Assembly: GCF_012932365.1 (NCBI RefSeq)
Contig: NZ_JAAIIH010000013.1
Coordinates: 18,941-82,940, forward strand
Direction of reading: 5' to 3'
From: Bifidobacterium moraviense
GTDB lineage: Bacteria > Actinomycetota > Actinomycetes > Actinomycetales > Bifidobacteriaceae
DNA length: 64,000 nucleotides
Numbering within the stretch: position 1 is the first letter of the stretch; each line of letters begins with the position of its first letter. Below, piece by piece: positions 27,182 through 36,106 of the stretch. Under the pieces are notes generated by a model, which was not told the DNA's origin, did not search any database, and was given only the letters and a program-made list of their open reading frames with translations. The position numbers were made by a program, and so were the translations under genes.

Positions 27182-29809
27182 ATGGCAGGCATTCCCCGCG
27201 CCACCGGCTGCAGGGTCACGAAGGAGGCGCTCGCCAACGCGGCGCGCGTCGAGGACATGGTCTCGATCGAGGCGTTCGGCGCCGAGCCGGGCGGCGACCC
27301 GCAGACCAACACGCTCGCGGTCAACCGCGCCATCGCGCGGACGGCGGCGGACGGCGGCGGCACCGTGCGCGTGCCGGCGGGCCGCTTCGCCGTCTACACG
27401 GTGATGCTGGCCAGCGGCGTCAACCTGTACCTCGACGAGGGTGCCGTGCTGGCCGCCGCGCGCCACGAGGGCCACGACCACGCCGCGCTGTACGACGTGA
27501 CCGGCCCGGTGGCGGGCGCGATGGGCGGCGGCAACTACGCCGAGCCGGAGGTCAACCGCTACGTGGGCCTGCAGGACCACGCGCATACCTACCTGCGCAA
27601 CAGCTTCGTGCTCGGCGTGGGGCTGCGCGACGTGATGGTCTACGGCCCGGGCCGCTTCGACGGCAGCTGGACGGATCCCGTCACCGGCATGCGCCAGGAG
27701 GTGCTCACCTACGCCGACCCGGAGGAGCCCGAGCGCCGCGACCGGCCGGGGCATCGCAACGGCTGGTGGGGCGACAAGGGCATCGCGCTGGTGGACTGCG
27801 AGCACGTGGTGCTGCAGGGCTTCGAGATGCTGCTGTGCGGCCACTTCGCGATCATCGCCACCGGCTGCCGCGACCTGCTGGTGGACGGCGTGACCGTGGA
27901 CTCGCAGCGCGACGGCATCGACGTGGACGGCTGCGAGGACGTGACCGTGCGCGGCTCGCTCTTCAACACGCTGCACGACGACGCGCTCGTCATCAAGGCG
28001 TCCTACGGCGCGCAGCGGTTCGCGCACACCCGCAACGTGCTGGTGGAGGACTGCACGGTGTCCGGCTACGACGCGGGGTCGGTGCTCGCCGGCGCGCCCG
28101 CCACGGACCGTCAGGTGGCGGAGGGCGGCTGCGGGCCGATGGGCCGCGTGAAGCTCGGCACCGAGTCCACCTGCGGCTACAGCCTGGTGACCGTCCGCAA
28201 CGTGCGCTTCGAGCGCTGCATGGGCCTCGCCATAGAGGCGGTGGACGGCTCCGACGTGTACGACGTCGTGGCTGAGCATCTGACGATGGACGGCGTGACC
28301 ACCGCGCCGATCTACATCCGCTGTGGCGACCGCGGCCGCTATCCGGTCACCGGCGTGCACGGGCTCGACGGCGGCCAGTGGGTGCGCCCGCAGCATGACG
28401 TGCGCCTCGATGCCGCCCAGTGGGTGCTGCCCGACGGCGAGGGCTACGAGCGGCATCCGGCCAGACGATATGCGCCGGCCTACCGTCGCCGCGCGGTGAG
28501 CGTGGACGGCTTCGCGTCCTTCCCCGTGGTGGACGGCCCCGACCCGGTGCACGTCAACCCCGCCAACGTGCACGTGGACGCGGACGGCGCCGCGCATCCG
28601 ATGGTCTACGACGATGCGGAAGGCCGCTACGTGCCGGACATGGCCGTGACGCTGGATGCGCGCGGGGTGGCCGCGCGCGGCAACGCGTTCGGCTGCGAGC
28701 GGATCGCCCGCTGCCGCAACATCGAGATCAGCGACGTGCGGGCGCGCGACGTGGATCCGCGCTATCCGATCATCATCGCCGGCCTCGTGGATGCCAGGGC
28801 GCAGAACGTCACGCTGCGCGACATCGACGTTGAGTACCGCGGCGGCCTGACCATGCGCGACGCCGTGGAGCAGCGCATGGTGCGCACGCCGTGGACGTAC
28901 CGTGAGTCCGACATGGTGCCCGACGAGCAGCTCGTCTCTTGGCTCGTCAACCCCGGCCATGCGCACAACGAGACGCTGCTGCCGCGCGTGAGCTGGGATC
29001 CGGACGCGGCGGACGGCGCGGGCGCGTGGCGCGACGACCCGTGCAACGTGCCCGAGGGTGTGAGCAACTATCCGGATCCGGACGAGTTCGGCATCCTGCC
29101 CGCGTGGGGCCTGTATGCGCGCCACGTGGAGGGACTGGACGTGCAGGGGCTCTCCGTGCGCGCGCTGACGCCGGAGGGGCGCTATGCCATGGTGCTCGAC
29201 GACGTGTCCGGCGGCGTGCTGCGTGACGTCGCCGCGGCCGGCGGCAGGCTCGACGGTGAGGGCTCCGTGCCCGACGTGGCCGTGGTGCGCCATCATCGCA
29301 AGCGTCCCACCGGCTACGAGTATCTGCCGGACGAGCCGTACCGCGTGACCGACGTGACCGACGTGACGCTGCCGCGCGGCGCCGTGGTGGAGTGCGTGGA
29401 CGTGACCGCGCCCGAGCCGGGCACGCCCGCCGATTCGCTGTACGCGCTGCCCACGGTGGCCACGCGGGAGAACGGGTTCGCCTACTCCGCGCTGCGCTCG
29501 CCGTCCGAGGGCGGCGATCTGCCCGCCACGGTGTACATGCCGTATCTGACGGCCGTGCCCGCCGCGCTGCGCCGCCTGACCGTGGGCGTGCGCGCCGCGC
29601 TGCACCTGTCCGGACGCGACCCGATCGATCCGCGCGGACTCGAGCCGCCGACCGTCGAGATGCCGAATCCGCCCGAGGGCGCCTCGTTCGACGGCTCCGA
29701 GTTCGTCTGGACGCCGGCCCCGGAGCAGGAGGGCGCGCACGACGTGGAGGTGCTGCTGCGTGCGCACGGGCGTACGGCGCGCGGCGTGCTGCGCCTGACG
29801 GTGGCGTGA
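27182..29809 (+). CDS. Large GH28-related beta-helix glycosidase
   Basis: An 875-residue protein with a pectin-lyase-fold beta-helix. Early residues (VSIEAFGAEPGGDPQTN, GGGTVRVPAGRFAVYTV) and the active-site region (SQRDGIDVDGC, NTLHDDALVIK) match the GH28 pattern with variant residues. It is nearly twice the usual GH28 length: the rest is a further set of helix-like repeats and a C-terminal beta domain (about 770-875). AGGGAGGAC precedes the start. No signal peptide is seen. Exo-galacturonidase, rhamnogalacturonan or other uronoside activity are all possible. Confidence 0.7.
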   Translation: MAGIPRATGCRVTKEALANAARVEDMVSIEAFGAEPGGDPQTNTLAVNRAIARTAADGGGTVRVPAGRFAVYTVMLASGVNLYLDEGAVLAAARHEGHDHAALYDVTGPVAGAMGGGNYAEPEVNRYVGLQDHAHTYLRNSFVLGVGLRDVMVYGPGRFDGSWTDPVTGMRQEVLTYADPEEPERRDRPGHRNGWWGDKGIALVDCEHVVLQGFEMLLCGHFAIIATGCRDLLVDGVTVDSQRDGIDVDGCEDVTVRGSLFNTLHDDALVIKASYGAQRFAHTRNVLVEDCTVSGYDAGSVLAGAPATDRQVAEGGCGPMGRVKLGTESTCGYSLVTVRNVRFERCMGLAIEAVDGSDVYDVVAEHLTMDGVTTAPIYIRCGDRGRYPVTGVHGLDGGQWVRPQHDVRLDAAQWVLPDGEGYERHPARRYAPAYRRRAVSVDGFASFPVVDGPDPVHVNPANVHVDADGAAHPMVYDDAEGRYVPDMAVTLDARGVAARGNAFGCERIARCRNIEISDVRARDVDPRYPIIIAGLVDARAQNVTLRDIDVEYRGGLTMRDAVEQRMVRTPWTYRESDMVPDEQLVSWLVNPGHAHNETLLPRVSWDPDAADGAGAWRDDPCNVPEGVSNYPDPDEFGILPAWGLYARHVEGLDVQGLSVRALTPEGRYAMVLDDVSGGVLRDVAAAGGRLDGEGSVPDVAVVRHHRKRPTGYEYLPDEPYRVTDVTDVTLPRGAVVECVDVTAPEPGTPADSLYALPTVATRENGFAYSALRSPSEGGDLPATVYMPYLTAVPAALRRLTVGVRAALHLSGRDPIDPRGLEPPTVEMPNPPEGASFDGSEFVWTPAPEQEGAHDVEVLLRAHGRTARGVLRLTVA

Positions 29810-29841
29810 CGGTGACGTGACGTCGGGACGCGGGTGACGTG

Positions 29842-29915
29842 GCAACGTTGCGATGATCGGCCGGATTGGCGTCCTCTCGGGGGTCCTTCGATGGTCGTTC
29901 GTCGCAACGTTGCGA
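29842..29915. repeat. 62-bp-period palindromic repeat, first locus
   Basis: GCAACGTTGC at 29842-29851 and TCGCAACGTTGCGA at 29902-29915 have centres exactly 62 bp apart. The sequence between them is related to that between the palindromes at 34.3 kb. Confidence 0.7.
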
Positions 29916-29994
29916 CGGCGTGACGTGTCGTGCCGCAGCGCGCCGCGATGTCCGTGACGATCATCCGTGATCGTTACATCGTTGTTGTGAACAT

Positions 29995-30028
29995 TCGGCC
30001 GGATGCGGTGGCGCATCCGGCCGATTTC
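29995..30028 (+). terminator. Terminator after the large GH28 gene
   Basis: TCGGCCGGATGCG at 29995-30007 pairs perfectly with CGCATCCGGCCGA at 30012-30024 around GTGG, followed by TTTC. Confidence 0.75.
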
Positions 30029-30253
30029 GTCAACGAAACGCAGTTTCTCTGCAAAATAAGCTAATAATTATCCACAACTACTTAGTTCATGCGTGTAACA
30101 TAACAGTCGTCGGTCGATGTGGAAGACGGAGTCGCGGAAGCGGAATGTCCCCTCCCGTCCGCATCGCGGCCGACGCCACGACCGGGCCGCAAGGAAGCGT
30201 CCCGGACCGCCGCGAGGAAGCGGCGGATGCACACATGGAACAAGGAGAGAACC

Positions 30254-31558
30254 ATGCACGGGCATATCCAGATCAGGAAGGCCATCGCCATCGCGGCCGC
30301 AGCGGCCGCCGTCGTAGCAGTGGGAGCGTGCGGATCGAGCTCCGGCTCCGGGCAGGACGCGGGCAAGCTCACCGTCGCGTGGTGGGGCAACCAGCAGCGC
30401 AACGAACGCCAGCAGAAGGTGGACGACATGTTCGCCCAGCAGAACGGCATCACCATCGACGGCCAGTACTCGCAGTTCGCCGACTACTGGCAGAAGCTCG
30501 CCACCAACGCCGCCGGCCGCCAGATGCCGGACGTCATCGCCATGGACTTCGCCTACCTCAACCAGTACATCGAGAACGGCCTGCTCGAGCCGCTGGACGA
30601 CTACGTCTCCTCCGGCAAGCTGAACCTGAAGGACGTGGACGACAACACCGTCTCCGCCGGCCGCGGCGACGACGGCAAGCTGTACGCGCTGCCCAGCGGC
30701 GTGAACGCCCCCGCGGTGATCTACAACAAGACCCTGCTCGACTCGCTCGGCATCACGATCCCGGACAACTGGACGCTCGACGACTTCCAGAACATCGCCC
30801 GCGAGGTGTACGCCAAGACCGGCGTGAGGACCGCGTACGGCTACCTCGACAACACGTACAACCTCGAGTACAACCTGCGCGCGCACGACGTCGAGCTCTT
30901 CAAGGACGGCAAGCTCGGCACCGAGGACACCACCTACTACGCCGAGTACTTCAAGGTCTTCGAGAACGGCTACAAGGAAGGCTGGCATCTGCCCGCCGAG
31001 CTGTACACCGAGATCACGCTCAACGCCATCGAGCAGGATCCGCTGGTCTCCTTCACCTCCACCGACCGCCAGTCGTGGTGCTCGCTGATGTTCTCCAGCC
31101 AGGTCACCTCGTTCGCCAGCGTCAACGACTCCAACGAGCTCGCCCTCGCGCCGTGGCCCAGCGCCAACGTCACCAAGTCCAACTACGTGCACCCGAGCAT
31201 GTACTGGGCCGTCACCAAGTCGTCCAAGAACAAGGACATGGCCGTCAAGTTCGTGGACTTCTACACCAACAACACCGACGCGGCGGACATCATGCTCACC
31301 GACCGCGGCATCCCGGTGTCCAGCGCGATCATCGACCACATCTCGCCCAAGCTCACCAAGTACGAGAAGGTGGCCGCCGACTTCCAGAAGGCGACCGTGG
31401 CGAACTCCTCGCCGATCAACCCGCCCGCGCCGGCCAAGGCCGCCGAGATCAACTCCCGCGTGATCAAGGAGGTCGAGGAGCAGATCATGTACGGCAAGAT
31501 GGACGCCCAGCAGGCCGCCGCCGACTTCGTCAGGCAGTCCGCCGAGGTCCTGGGCTGA
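30254..31558 (+). CDS. ABC transporter solute-binding lipoprotein (SBP 5 of 6)
   Basis: A 434-residue lipoprotein with lipobox AVGAC (cysteine 26) and the signature AWWGNQQRNERQQKVDDMF. It is closest to SBP 1 (shared DDYVSSGKL, GITIPDNWTLDDF, NLEYNLRAHDV), suggesting duplication. AAGGAGAGA supports the start. The next gene downstream is a single-component sugar permease, not an ABC permease. The promoter carries one CTACTTAGTT half-site in common with SBP 4. Confidence 0.92.
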   Translation: MHGHIQIRKAIAIAAAAAAVVAVGACGSSSGSGQDAGKLTVAWWGNQQRNERQQKVDDMFAQQNGITIDGQYSQFADYWQKLATNAAGRQMPDVIAMDFAYLNQYIENGLLEPLDDYVSSGKLNLKDVDDNTVSAGRGDDGKLYALPSGVNAPAVIYNKTLLDSLGITIPDNWTLDDFQNIAREVYAKTGVRTAYGYLDNTYNLEYNLRAHDVELFKDGKLGTEDTTYYAEYFKVFENGYKEGWHLPAELYTEITLNAIEQDPLVSFTSTDRQSWCSLMFSSQVTSFASVNDSNELALAPWPSANVTKSNYVHPSMYWAVTKSSKNKDMAVKFVDFYTNNTDAADIMLTDRGIPVSSAIIDHISPKLTKYEKVAADFQKATVANSSPINPPAPAKAAEINSRVIKEVEEQIMYGKMDAQQAAADFVRQSAEVLG

Positions 31559-31793
31559 GTCCTGGGCTGTCCGATCCCGCGAGGGGATGGTCGCCGCGTG
31601 ATCGCATGATAGTCGCCGTTCGGGTCCGCGCATACTCAGGCGGCCGGGCCCGGACGGCGATCGCATGTCCGGGGCGGACGCGCGCCGTCCGTGTGCCGTC
31701 CGTGGCCATCGCGCGCCGGTTCCCGGCAGTCTCCGGCCCGGTCCGCCATCGCCGCGATCGATCATCCCCGATCCCACAGGAGTTCCCGACGAG

Positions 31794-32651
31794 ATGAACA
31801 TCGTCATCGGCCTGGCCCCCGCCGTGTTCTGGGGCATCCTGCCGCTGTTCCTGCGCAAGGTGGGCGGCGGCTCGTTCCGCAGCCAGCTCGTGGGCACCGC
31901 CCTCGGCATCCTCATCGTGGCCGCCGCCATCCACGTGGCCAGCGGCTACAGCGCGCCCGCCGCCGTGTGGGTGCCGTTCCTGCTGTCCGGCTTCTGCTGG
32001 AGCTTCGGGCAGGCCGGGCAGTACCACTGCTACGAGCGGCTCGGCGTGAGCGTCACCATGCCCGCGTCCACTGCGCTGCAAGTGATCGGCAACAGCCTCA
32101 TCGGCGGCCTGTTCTTCCACGAATGGGACGGCATGCACGACATCGCGCTGAGCCTCGGAGCCGTGGTGCTCATCGTCATCGGCGTGTTCGCGGCCAACGG
32201 CCGGGGCGCGTCCGGAGGCGGTTCGGCGGTGGGCGCGGCGCGTGCGCGCGACTGGGCGGTCCTCGTGCTGTCCACCGCCGGATACTGGCTGTACTCCGCG
32301 TTTCCGCTCACCGTGACCGTCGACTCCAAGCTCGAGGGCTTCCTGCCGCAGGCGCTCGGCATGCTCGCCTCCGCGGTGCTCATCGGGCTCACCCATGCGC
32401 GCGACATCGTGGACGGCGCGAGCATGCGCAACATCGGCGGCGGGCTCATCTTCTCAGTCGCCGCCGCCACCTACCTCATGTCGATGACGCTCAACGGCAT
32501 GGTGAACGCCTTCGTGCTTTCCCAGCTCAACGTCGTCGTCTCCACGCTCACCGGCGCGATCGTGCTCAGGGAGACCCCGCGCGAGAAGATCCCCGGCATC
32601 GCGATCGGGCTGGCGATCCTCATGGCGGGCGCCACGCTCATGGTGCTCTAG
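31794..32651 (+). CDS. GRP/DMT-superfamily sugar permease (GlcU/RhaT-like)
   Basis: A 285-residue membrane protein with about ten transmembrane helices, of the glucose/ribose-porter branch of the drug/metabolite transporter superfamily. It starts with a first helix (NIVIGLAPAVFWGILPL) and carries FCWSFGQAGQYHCYE and the ending AIVLRETPREKIPGIA typical of the group. AGGAG about 14 bases upstream supports ATG 31794. It precedes a GH28 gene by 64 bp and probably shares its transcript, suggesting uptake of a monosaccharide such as rhamnose or a uronate, driven by ion gradient. Substrate unproven. Confidence 0.78.
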   Translation: MNIVIGLAPAVFWGILPLFLRKVGGGSFRSQLVGTALGILIVAAAIHVASGYSAPAAVWVPFLLSGFCWSFGQAGQYHCYERLGVSVTMPASTALQVIGNSLIGGLFFHEWDGMHDIALSLGAVVLIVIGVFAANGRGASGGGSAVGAARARDWAVLVLSTAGYWLYSAFPLTVTVDSKLEGFLPQALGMLASAVLIGLTHARDIVDGASMRNIGGGLIFSVAAATYLMSMTLNGMVNAFVLSQLNVVVSTLTGAIVLRETPREKIPGIAIGLAILMAGATLMVL

Positions 32652-32715
32652 CGCCCGGCGCCCCGTTCGCGGCGCTCCGCAAGATTCCCCGACGTCCAAG
32701 GAAGGACCGATTCCC

Positions 32716-33978
32716 ATGACCGACTTCATCTACGCCAATCCCGTGTCCGACGACCCGTCCGGCTACGCCGCCGGCCTGCAGGCGCTGCTCGACCGCTGCT
32801 CCGGCGAAGGCGGCGGCACCGTGTCCGTCACCGCCCCCGGCGTGCACCTGTGCGACGGACTGCGCCTGCGCAGCCGCGTGACGCTCGAGCTCGCCGAGGG
32901 CGTCACGCTCAGGGCCAGCGGCGACGAATCCACGTACGAGCACCGCCCCGGCCCGTTCGAGCTCAACGCCAACGAGACGCCCATCTGCGCGTTCGTCCAC
33001 GGCAAGGGGCTCACCGGCGCGGCCATCCGCGGCAAAGGCGTGATCGACGGCAACTACGAGCGCTTCGTCCTGCCCGGGCAGGGCCCCGAGGTGCAGCACA
33101 TCGCCACGTTCGCGTATCCGCGTCCCATGACCGTCTACCTCGAGGACTGCGAGGACGCCGTCATCGAGGGCGTGACCGTGGGCAACTCGCCGTTCTGGAC
33201 CATCCATCTGGTCGGCTGCCGCAACACGGTGGTGCGCGACGTGGCCATCCGCAACGAGATGCGCATGCCCAACACCGACGGCATCGACGTGGACCGCTGC
33301 GACAACACGCTCATCGAGCGCTGCGACATCGTCACCGGCGACGACGGCGTGTGCCCCAAGTGCACCGAGGAGACCGCGCGCTACGGCGGCTGTTCCAACC
33401 TCACGGTGCGCGACTGCCGGATCGTCACCCGCAGCTCCGCCGTCAAGCTCGGCTCGTCCAGCTTCGCCGACTTCGAGAACATGACGTTCGAGCGCCTCAC
33501 GATCCGCGACTCGAACCGCGGCCTGGCGTTCCAGCTGCGCGACCCGGGCTCGGCGCGCAACATCGTGTTCCGCGACGTGACGATCACCACGGCCACGTTC
33601 TCGCGCGAATGGTGGGGCTCCGCCGAGGCGATCTACCTGACGATCCTGCCGCGCACCGACGCCACGGACATGACCGGACGCGTGATCGAACACGTGCGCT
33701 TCGAGCGGGTGACCGGCACCTGCGGGCTGCCGGTGGTGGCCGTGGGCCATGCGCCCGGCGCGATCCGCGACGTGACGCTCGACGGCGTGGAACTCGAGGC
33801 GAGCGGCGGCGCGGGCGGCGACGGCGATGCGGGCGGTGCCGGCGCGGACGGCGTCTCGTACGACGTGGACGTGCGCCCGTGGCGCGGCGGCGACGCCAAG
33901 GTGCCGGTGCCCGCCGCGGACATGCTGGGCGACGGTCCCGCGTTCCGCAGGGAGGCGTGCCGCATCCGCTTCCGGTGA
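32716..33978 (+). CDS. GH28 glycosidase
   Basis: A 420-residue GH28 enzyme with canonical motifs: PNTDGID and TGDDGVCPK carry the catalytic aspartates, and AVKLGSSS has the substrate-binding lysine region. There is no signal peptide (start MTDFIYANPVSD). AAGGAAGG precedes the start. It follows the sugar permease and ends with a Gly/Asp/Ala-rich loop (residues 356-376). It differs enough from the 12.7-kb GH28 to suggest another substrate or mode. Confidence 0.88.
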   Translation: MTDFIYANPVSDDPSGYAAGLQALLDRCSGEGGGTVSVTAPGVHLCDGLRLRSRVTLELAEGVTLRASGDESTYEHRPGPFELNANETPICAFVHGKGLTGAAIRGKGVIDGNYERFVLPGQGPEVQHIATFAYPRPMTVYLEDCEDAVIEGVTVGNSPFWTIHLVGCRNTVVRDVAIRNEMRMPNTDGIDVDRCDNTLIERCDIVTGDDGVCPKCTEETARYGGCSNLTVRDCRIVTRSSAVKLGSSSFADFENMTFERLTIRDSNRGLAFQLRDPGSARNIVFRDVTITTATFSREWWGSAEAIYLTILPRTDATDMTGRVIEHVRFERVTGTCGLPVVAVGHAPGAIRDVTLDGVELEASGGAGGDGDAGGAGADGVSYDVDVRPWRGGDAKVPVPAADMLGDGPAFRREACRIRFR

Positions 33979-34012
33979 CCGCCGCGGCATGGCATTTGCG
34001 TGCCGGTTGGGC

Positions 34013-34104
34013 GGGTATCTGCAGAGTCGGGGTGATTTTCCGAGGTCTGCGGGCAGATATCTGCCGACGGAAGGCGAAAAGTACCCCTGACTCTGCAGAT
34101 ACCC
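34013..34104. repeat. Palindromic intergenic element, copy C, internally deleted (92 bp)
   Basis: Copy C equals the left and right ends of copy A joined at the GCAGATATCTGC / GCAGATACCTGC box, as a deletion between the two boxes would produce. Both outer ends are retained. Confidence 0.75.
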
Positions 34105-34262
34105 CGTTCGGGTGGTGCGCGGACGCGGTGTGATGCGCCTCGCCGCCGACGAGACGCCCCGTCCGGGCGGTCGGTGGTCGGTCTGCGGGCGGGCTCGATG
34201 CCGCGTGCGACGGAACGGCAGGCCGGCGGTCCGCCGACGATTTGTCCCTACGGTCATTCGCG

Positions 34263-34398
34263 GCAGCGTTGCGGCCGACGGCCGGATTGCGGGGCCATGC
34301 ATGGGCTTTCGGTGGCCATCCGTCGCAACGTTGCGATGATGAGCCAAGTTGTGGTTCTTTCGGAGACTCTTCGTTGGTCGTCTGTCGCAACGTTGCGA
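34263..34398. repeat. 62-bp-period palindromic repeat, second locus
   Basis: GCAGCGTTGC at 34263-34272, TCGCAACGTTGCGA at 34323-34336 and again at 34385-34398 have centres 62 bp apart in both intervals. The intervening sequences resemble each other and the copy at 29.8 kb. Confidence 0.75.
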
Positions 34399-34542
34399 TG
34401 AGTGGAGAGGTGCGGTGAGCGGAGGGGCGCGATGAGTGGGGCGTTGCGATGAGTGGAGACGTCGCGCGATGATGCGTCAGGGCCGACGCCCGACGAGGCG
34501 GGACCGGCGGCCCGTCGCGGCGCCCGCCCGTCCCGCATCGTG

Positions 34543-34583
34543 TGCAACGATTGACGCGGCACATGGTTCGCTGATCGTACAAT
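34543..34583 (+). promoter_or_regulatory. LacI gene promoter with half-site of the shared motif
   Basis: TACAAT at 34578-34583 ends 7 bases before ATG 34591, giving a leaderless transcript. TGCAACGATTG at 34543-34553 equals the first 11 bases of the uxaC site and overlaps a possible -35 (TTGACG at 34551-34556, with a long 21-bp spacer). This may be autoregulation. Confidence 0.5.
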
Positions 34584-34590
34584 GAACGGT

Positions 34591-35667
34591 ATGGCAGATC
34601 AGGTGAAGGCCGCCGCGGGCGGCGAGGACGAGTCCGTGGATCCGAAGACCCCGACCGAGGCGGCCTCGACCCCGGAGGCTCCGGAGACCCCGGCCAAGGT
34701 GACCATCCGCGACGTGGCGAAGCTGGCCGGCGTCTCGCCGTCCACGGTCTCGCGCGCGTTCGCCAAGCCGGACCGCGTGTCCGCCGCCACCACCAAGCGC
34801 ATCTTCGCGGCGGCCGACCGGCTCGGTTATCACGCGGAGCCGGTGGAGACCGTGCCGAGCCGCGGCCAGCGCGGGCTCATCGCCATCATCGTGCCGGACA
34901 TCGCCAACGAGTTCTTCTCCGACATCATCCGCGGCGTGGAGCGCGAGTGCGCCACGCACGGCCTGGCGCTCATCGTCTCCGAGTCGCGCGAGAACGCCTC
35001 GATGGAGCGCGCCGCGTTCGACAAGGTCGTGGGCTACGCCGACGGCGTGATCCTTACCTCCTCGCGCATGCCGGACGCCATGATCCGCAAGTGCGCGCAG
35101 TCGCGCCCGGTGGTGGTGGTCAATCGCGCGGTGCGCGGCGTGCCGAGCGTGCTCATCGACAACGCGCCCGGCGTGGAGCAGGCCATCGAGTACCTGCACG
35201 GCCGCGGCGTGGAGGGCGTCACGTACCTTGACGGCCCGGCCGTCTCGTGGTCGGTGGGCGTGCGTTGGAACACCATCGCCGCCGCCTGCCGCGCGCACGA
35301 GATGGACGTGCATCGCCTGTGGCCCGGTTCGCCCACGTTCGAGGGCGGCTTCGCCTTCGCGGACAAGTTCATGCAGCATCCCACGCAGGCGGTGATCGCG
35401 CACAACGACCTCATGGCCATCGGCTTCATGGCGGCCATGCGTCGCCGCGGCATGGAGGCGCCGCGCGACTTCCGGATCATCGGCTTCGACGACGACATCG
35501 TGGCGCGCGTGAGCGAGCCGACGCTGACGTCGATCCGCGTCTCGCTGCCCATCCTCGCCGCGCGCGCCGCGCGACTGCTGTTCGCGCGCATCAACGGCGA
35601 GCATCAGGATGCGGAGGTGTTCCGCGTGCCCTCGTCGCTCGTGCTGCGCGGCAGCACCGGGCGCTGA
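34591..35667 (+). CDS. LacI-family transcriptional regulator
   Basis: A 358-residue repressor: a charged N-terminal leader of about 30 residues, the HTH (VTIRDVAKLAGVSPSTVSRAF), then the sugar-binding effector domain (GFDDDIVARVSEPTLTSIRV). ATG 34591 is preferred to ATG 34582 because the -10 box ends 7 bases upstream and no ribosome binding site exists, as in leaderless actinobacterial genes. It stands between the polysaccharide genes and the aldolase operon. Its own promoter holds half of the 18-bp motif found before uxaC, uxaB and two SBPs, making it a candidate master regulator of that set. Confidence 0.9.
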   Translation: MADQVKAAAGGEDESVDPKTPTEAASTPEAPETPAKVTIRDVAKLAGVSPSTVSRAFAKPDRVSAATTKRIFAAADRLGYHAEPVETVPSRGQRGLIAIIVPDIANEFFSDIIRGVERECATHGLALIVSESRENASMERAAFDKVVGYADGVILTSSRMPDAMIRKCAQSRPVVVVNRAVRGVPSVLIDNAPGVEQAIEYLHGRGVEGVTYLDGPAVSWSVGVRWNTIAAACRAHEMDVHRLWPGSPTFEGGFAFADKFMQHPTQAVIAHNDLMAIGFMAAMRRRGMEAPRDFRIIGFDDDIVARVSEPTLTSIRVSLPILAARAARLLFARINGEHQDAEVFRVPSSLVLRGSTGR

Positions 35668-36106
35668 TCCGCTCCGGCGCCGGGCCGGCCGGGCGCCGGC
35701 CGGGCACTGGCGGACACGGCACGGCGGACGCGTGCCGTGCGCGACACGCGCGGCCGGTACAACGCTGAAACGAACATCGTAAATGTTCATTTCCTGTTCA
35801 TGTTGACGCCAATGCACATGTTCGGTGTGCGATCGCTCACCTAATCGCACGGTTTCGCTCGCGGATGTTCGCTTTCGTGCGCCGGTGCGGCAAACGGTGG
35901 CTCGCAATGCGTCCGTAACGTGTGGTGGCGGTAGGGTTGGGCCGTGTCGGGCGGGGCGGAAGACCTTCGGGAGCCGTCTCGGATGTGCGATCGAACCGCG
36001 CAGGGTTCCGTTTCCTGCATGTGAGATGTAACATCGAATCGTTCATGACCGGCATGGCGACCGTCCCCACGGACGGTCGAGACGACCAACGAAAGCGGGG
36101 AGCGAC
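35668..36106. other. Regulatory interval before the class II aldolase
   Basis: This 439-bp gap is unusually rich in ATGTTC repeats: GAACAT at 35772-35777 and ATGTTC at 35783-35788 form a 6-5-6 inverted repeat, and ATGTTC or GTTCATGTT recurs to about 35875. GTGCGAT and ATCGCAC near 35827-35850 form another. These look like operators. No gene is seen. Confidence 0.5.

Larger units (their letters stand above)
29810..30253. other. Non-coding interval between the large GH28 and SBP 5
   Basis: This 444-bp gap contains two TCGCAACGTTGCGA-type palindromes (62-bp repeat), a hairpin terminator, and the SBP 5 promoter with CTACTTAGTTCAT at 30078-30090. No gene is seen. Confidence 0.55.
33979..34590. 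other. Repeat-rich non-coding interval before the LacI gene
   Basis: This 612-bp gap holds repeat copy C, three palindromes of the 62-bp series and the LacI promoter. Degenerate GATGAGTGG units continue to about 34470. No gene is supported. Confidence 0.6.

Noticed and set aside
27167..30016. A 949-codon minus-strand frame opposite the large GH28 gene
   Set aside because: Composition is dominated by Arg, His, Ala and Val with no domain; antisense to a supported gene.
31665..31793. N-terminal extension of the sugar permease
   Set aside because: Arg/Pro-rich and without a hydrophobic start; the first membrane helix begins at ATG 31794, which has a ribosome binding site.
29842..34398. CRISPR-like array
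   Set aside because: Palindromes repeat at a fixed period, but the intervening sequences are related to each other rather than unique, there are only two or three units, and no cas gene is present.
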